From the NCBI GenBank assembly GCA_947458895.1, contig CANHBY010000141.1:1-5297 (forward strand): a stretch of DNA of 5,297 nt, written 5' to 3'. Positions 4,795 to 5,297 of the stretch are shown here, in pieces. Every line of letters starts with the position of its first letter. The first letter of the stretch is position 1. Source of the DNA: Burkholderiales bacterium (GTDB taxonomy: Bacteria; Pseudomonadota; Gammaproteobacteria; Burkholderiales; Burkholderiaceae_C). Made by a program: the position numbers and the translations under genes. The notes beneath the pieces are model-generated. The model ran no database searches. It was given only the letters and a program-made list of their open reading frames with translations, and was not told the DNA's origin.

Positions 4795-5297
4795 TTGAAC
4801 GAAGGCAACAGCATATTTGACTTTCAGATATTTCTGAAAGACATCGGAGACGAGCAAACCACCTACCTGCAGTGGTTGATGCAAGCGTGGGGCTGGACCT
4901 TGTCTGTAGCCGTACTGGCGTTCGTGGTCGCTCTGGTGTTGGGCTCCCTGATGGGGATTTTGCGCACAGTCCCGAATCGTATTTTGGCGTCCATAGGCAA
5001 TGCCTGGACCGAGTTGTTTCGGAATATTCCGTTGCTGGTGCAGGTTTTCCTCTGGTATCACGTGATACCTCAGTTGTTTAAGCCGATGTTGGCCCTGCCA
5101 GGGTTTGTTTTGGTGGTGTTTGCGCTTGGTTTTTTCACTTCGGCTCGTATCGCTGAGCAGGTGAAGGCCGGTATTGAAGCTTTGCCGAAGGGGCAGCGCT
5201 ACGCTGGCCTAGCAGTGGGTCTTACTCTGCCACAGACCTACCGGTATGTTTTGCTGCCCATGGCGTTTCGGATTGTGATTCCGCCGCTGACCAGCGA
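4795..5297 (+). CDS. gltJ: Glutamate/aspartate ABC transporter permease GltJ, 5' part (3' end outside window)
   Basis: The frame is open to the window edge, giving the first 167 residues of a protein usually about 240-250 long. It is an inner-membrane permease of the polar amino acid (His/Glu/Gln) family that forms the channel with GltK. After a short N-terminus with TTYLQW (22-27), membrane helices are predicted at about 33-55, 72-92 and 101-118. FRNIPLLVQ (75-83) is a strong family signature. The loop that contacts the ATPase (about 127-155, including LPKGQRYAGLAVGLTLPQ and YRYVLLP) corresponds to the EAA motif; GLTLPQ, YRYVLLP and PPLTS closely match Escherichia coli GltJ as I recall it. 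The TTG start is supported by GGAGG 4 nt upstream. The gene follows gltI after two hairpins, the normal gltI-gltJ order, so gltK and gltL are expected next. Confidence 0.93.
   Translation, partial: MNEGNSIFDFQIFLKDIGDEQTTYLQWLMQAWGWTLSVAVLAFVVALVLGSLMGILRTVPNRILASIGNAWTELFRNIPLLVQVFLWYHVIPQLFKPMLALPGFVLVVFALGFFTSARIAEQVKAGIEALPKGQRYAGLAVGLTLPQTYRYVLLPMAFRIVIPPLTS

Noticed and set aside
1..5297. tRNA, rRNA, CRISPR array, insertion sequence or attachment site
   Set aside because: I saw no cloverleaf-like sequence, regularly spaced repeats, transposase motifs or terminal inverted repeats flanked by target duplications.

Overview
The window looks like a piece of a betaproteobacterial chromosome, most likely Burkholderiales/Comamonadaceae. 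This is inferred from protein character (Atm1-type exporter, HypT-like LysR regulator, GltI/GltJ-type glutamate/aspartate uptake proteins) and from moderately GC-rich coding DNA; no marker gene fixes the genus. All five recognisable genes lie on the + strand.

Layout. (1) 1-1107: the 3' part of an Atm1/ABCB7-type ABC half-transporter, cut by the window's left edge. (2) 1088-2026: a LysR-type regulator of the HypT/YjiE subgroup, whose start lies 20 bp inside the exporter gene. (3) 2027-2507: about 480 bp without a convincing gene. (4) 2508-3404: a first periplasmic amino-acid-binding protein of the GltI type. (5) 3405-3770: a structured, T-rich intergenic region with an 18-bp dyad, a nested pair of inverted repeats, a plausible sigma-70 promoter and a small hairpin with a T-run. 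(6) 3771-4661: a second, more canonical GltI. (7) 4662-4794: two consecutive strong hairpins, the second resembling an intrinsic terminator. (8) 4795-5297: the start of the permease gene gltJ, cut by the right edge; gltK and gltL would be expected beyond it.

How the genes fit together. Genes 6 and 8 are the beginning of a GltIJKL-type uptake system for glutamate/aspartate. The hairpins between them probably let the binding protein be made in excess over the membrane components. The first binding protein has no permease of its own here and may share GltJKL or serve another system. The LysR gene lies upstream in the same orientation and is a reasonable but unproven candidate regulator. The exporter is functionally unrelated (glutathione-conjugate or metal-stress export) and is linked to the regulator by gene overlap.

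I do not see a mobile element, CRISPR array, tRNA, rRNA or clearly new system. The most interesting parts are the gltI upstream region, the paralogous binding-protein pair, the hairpin pair before gltJ, and a HypT-like regulator that seems to lack most of HypT's redox-sensing methionines.
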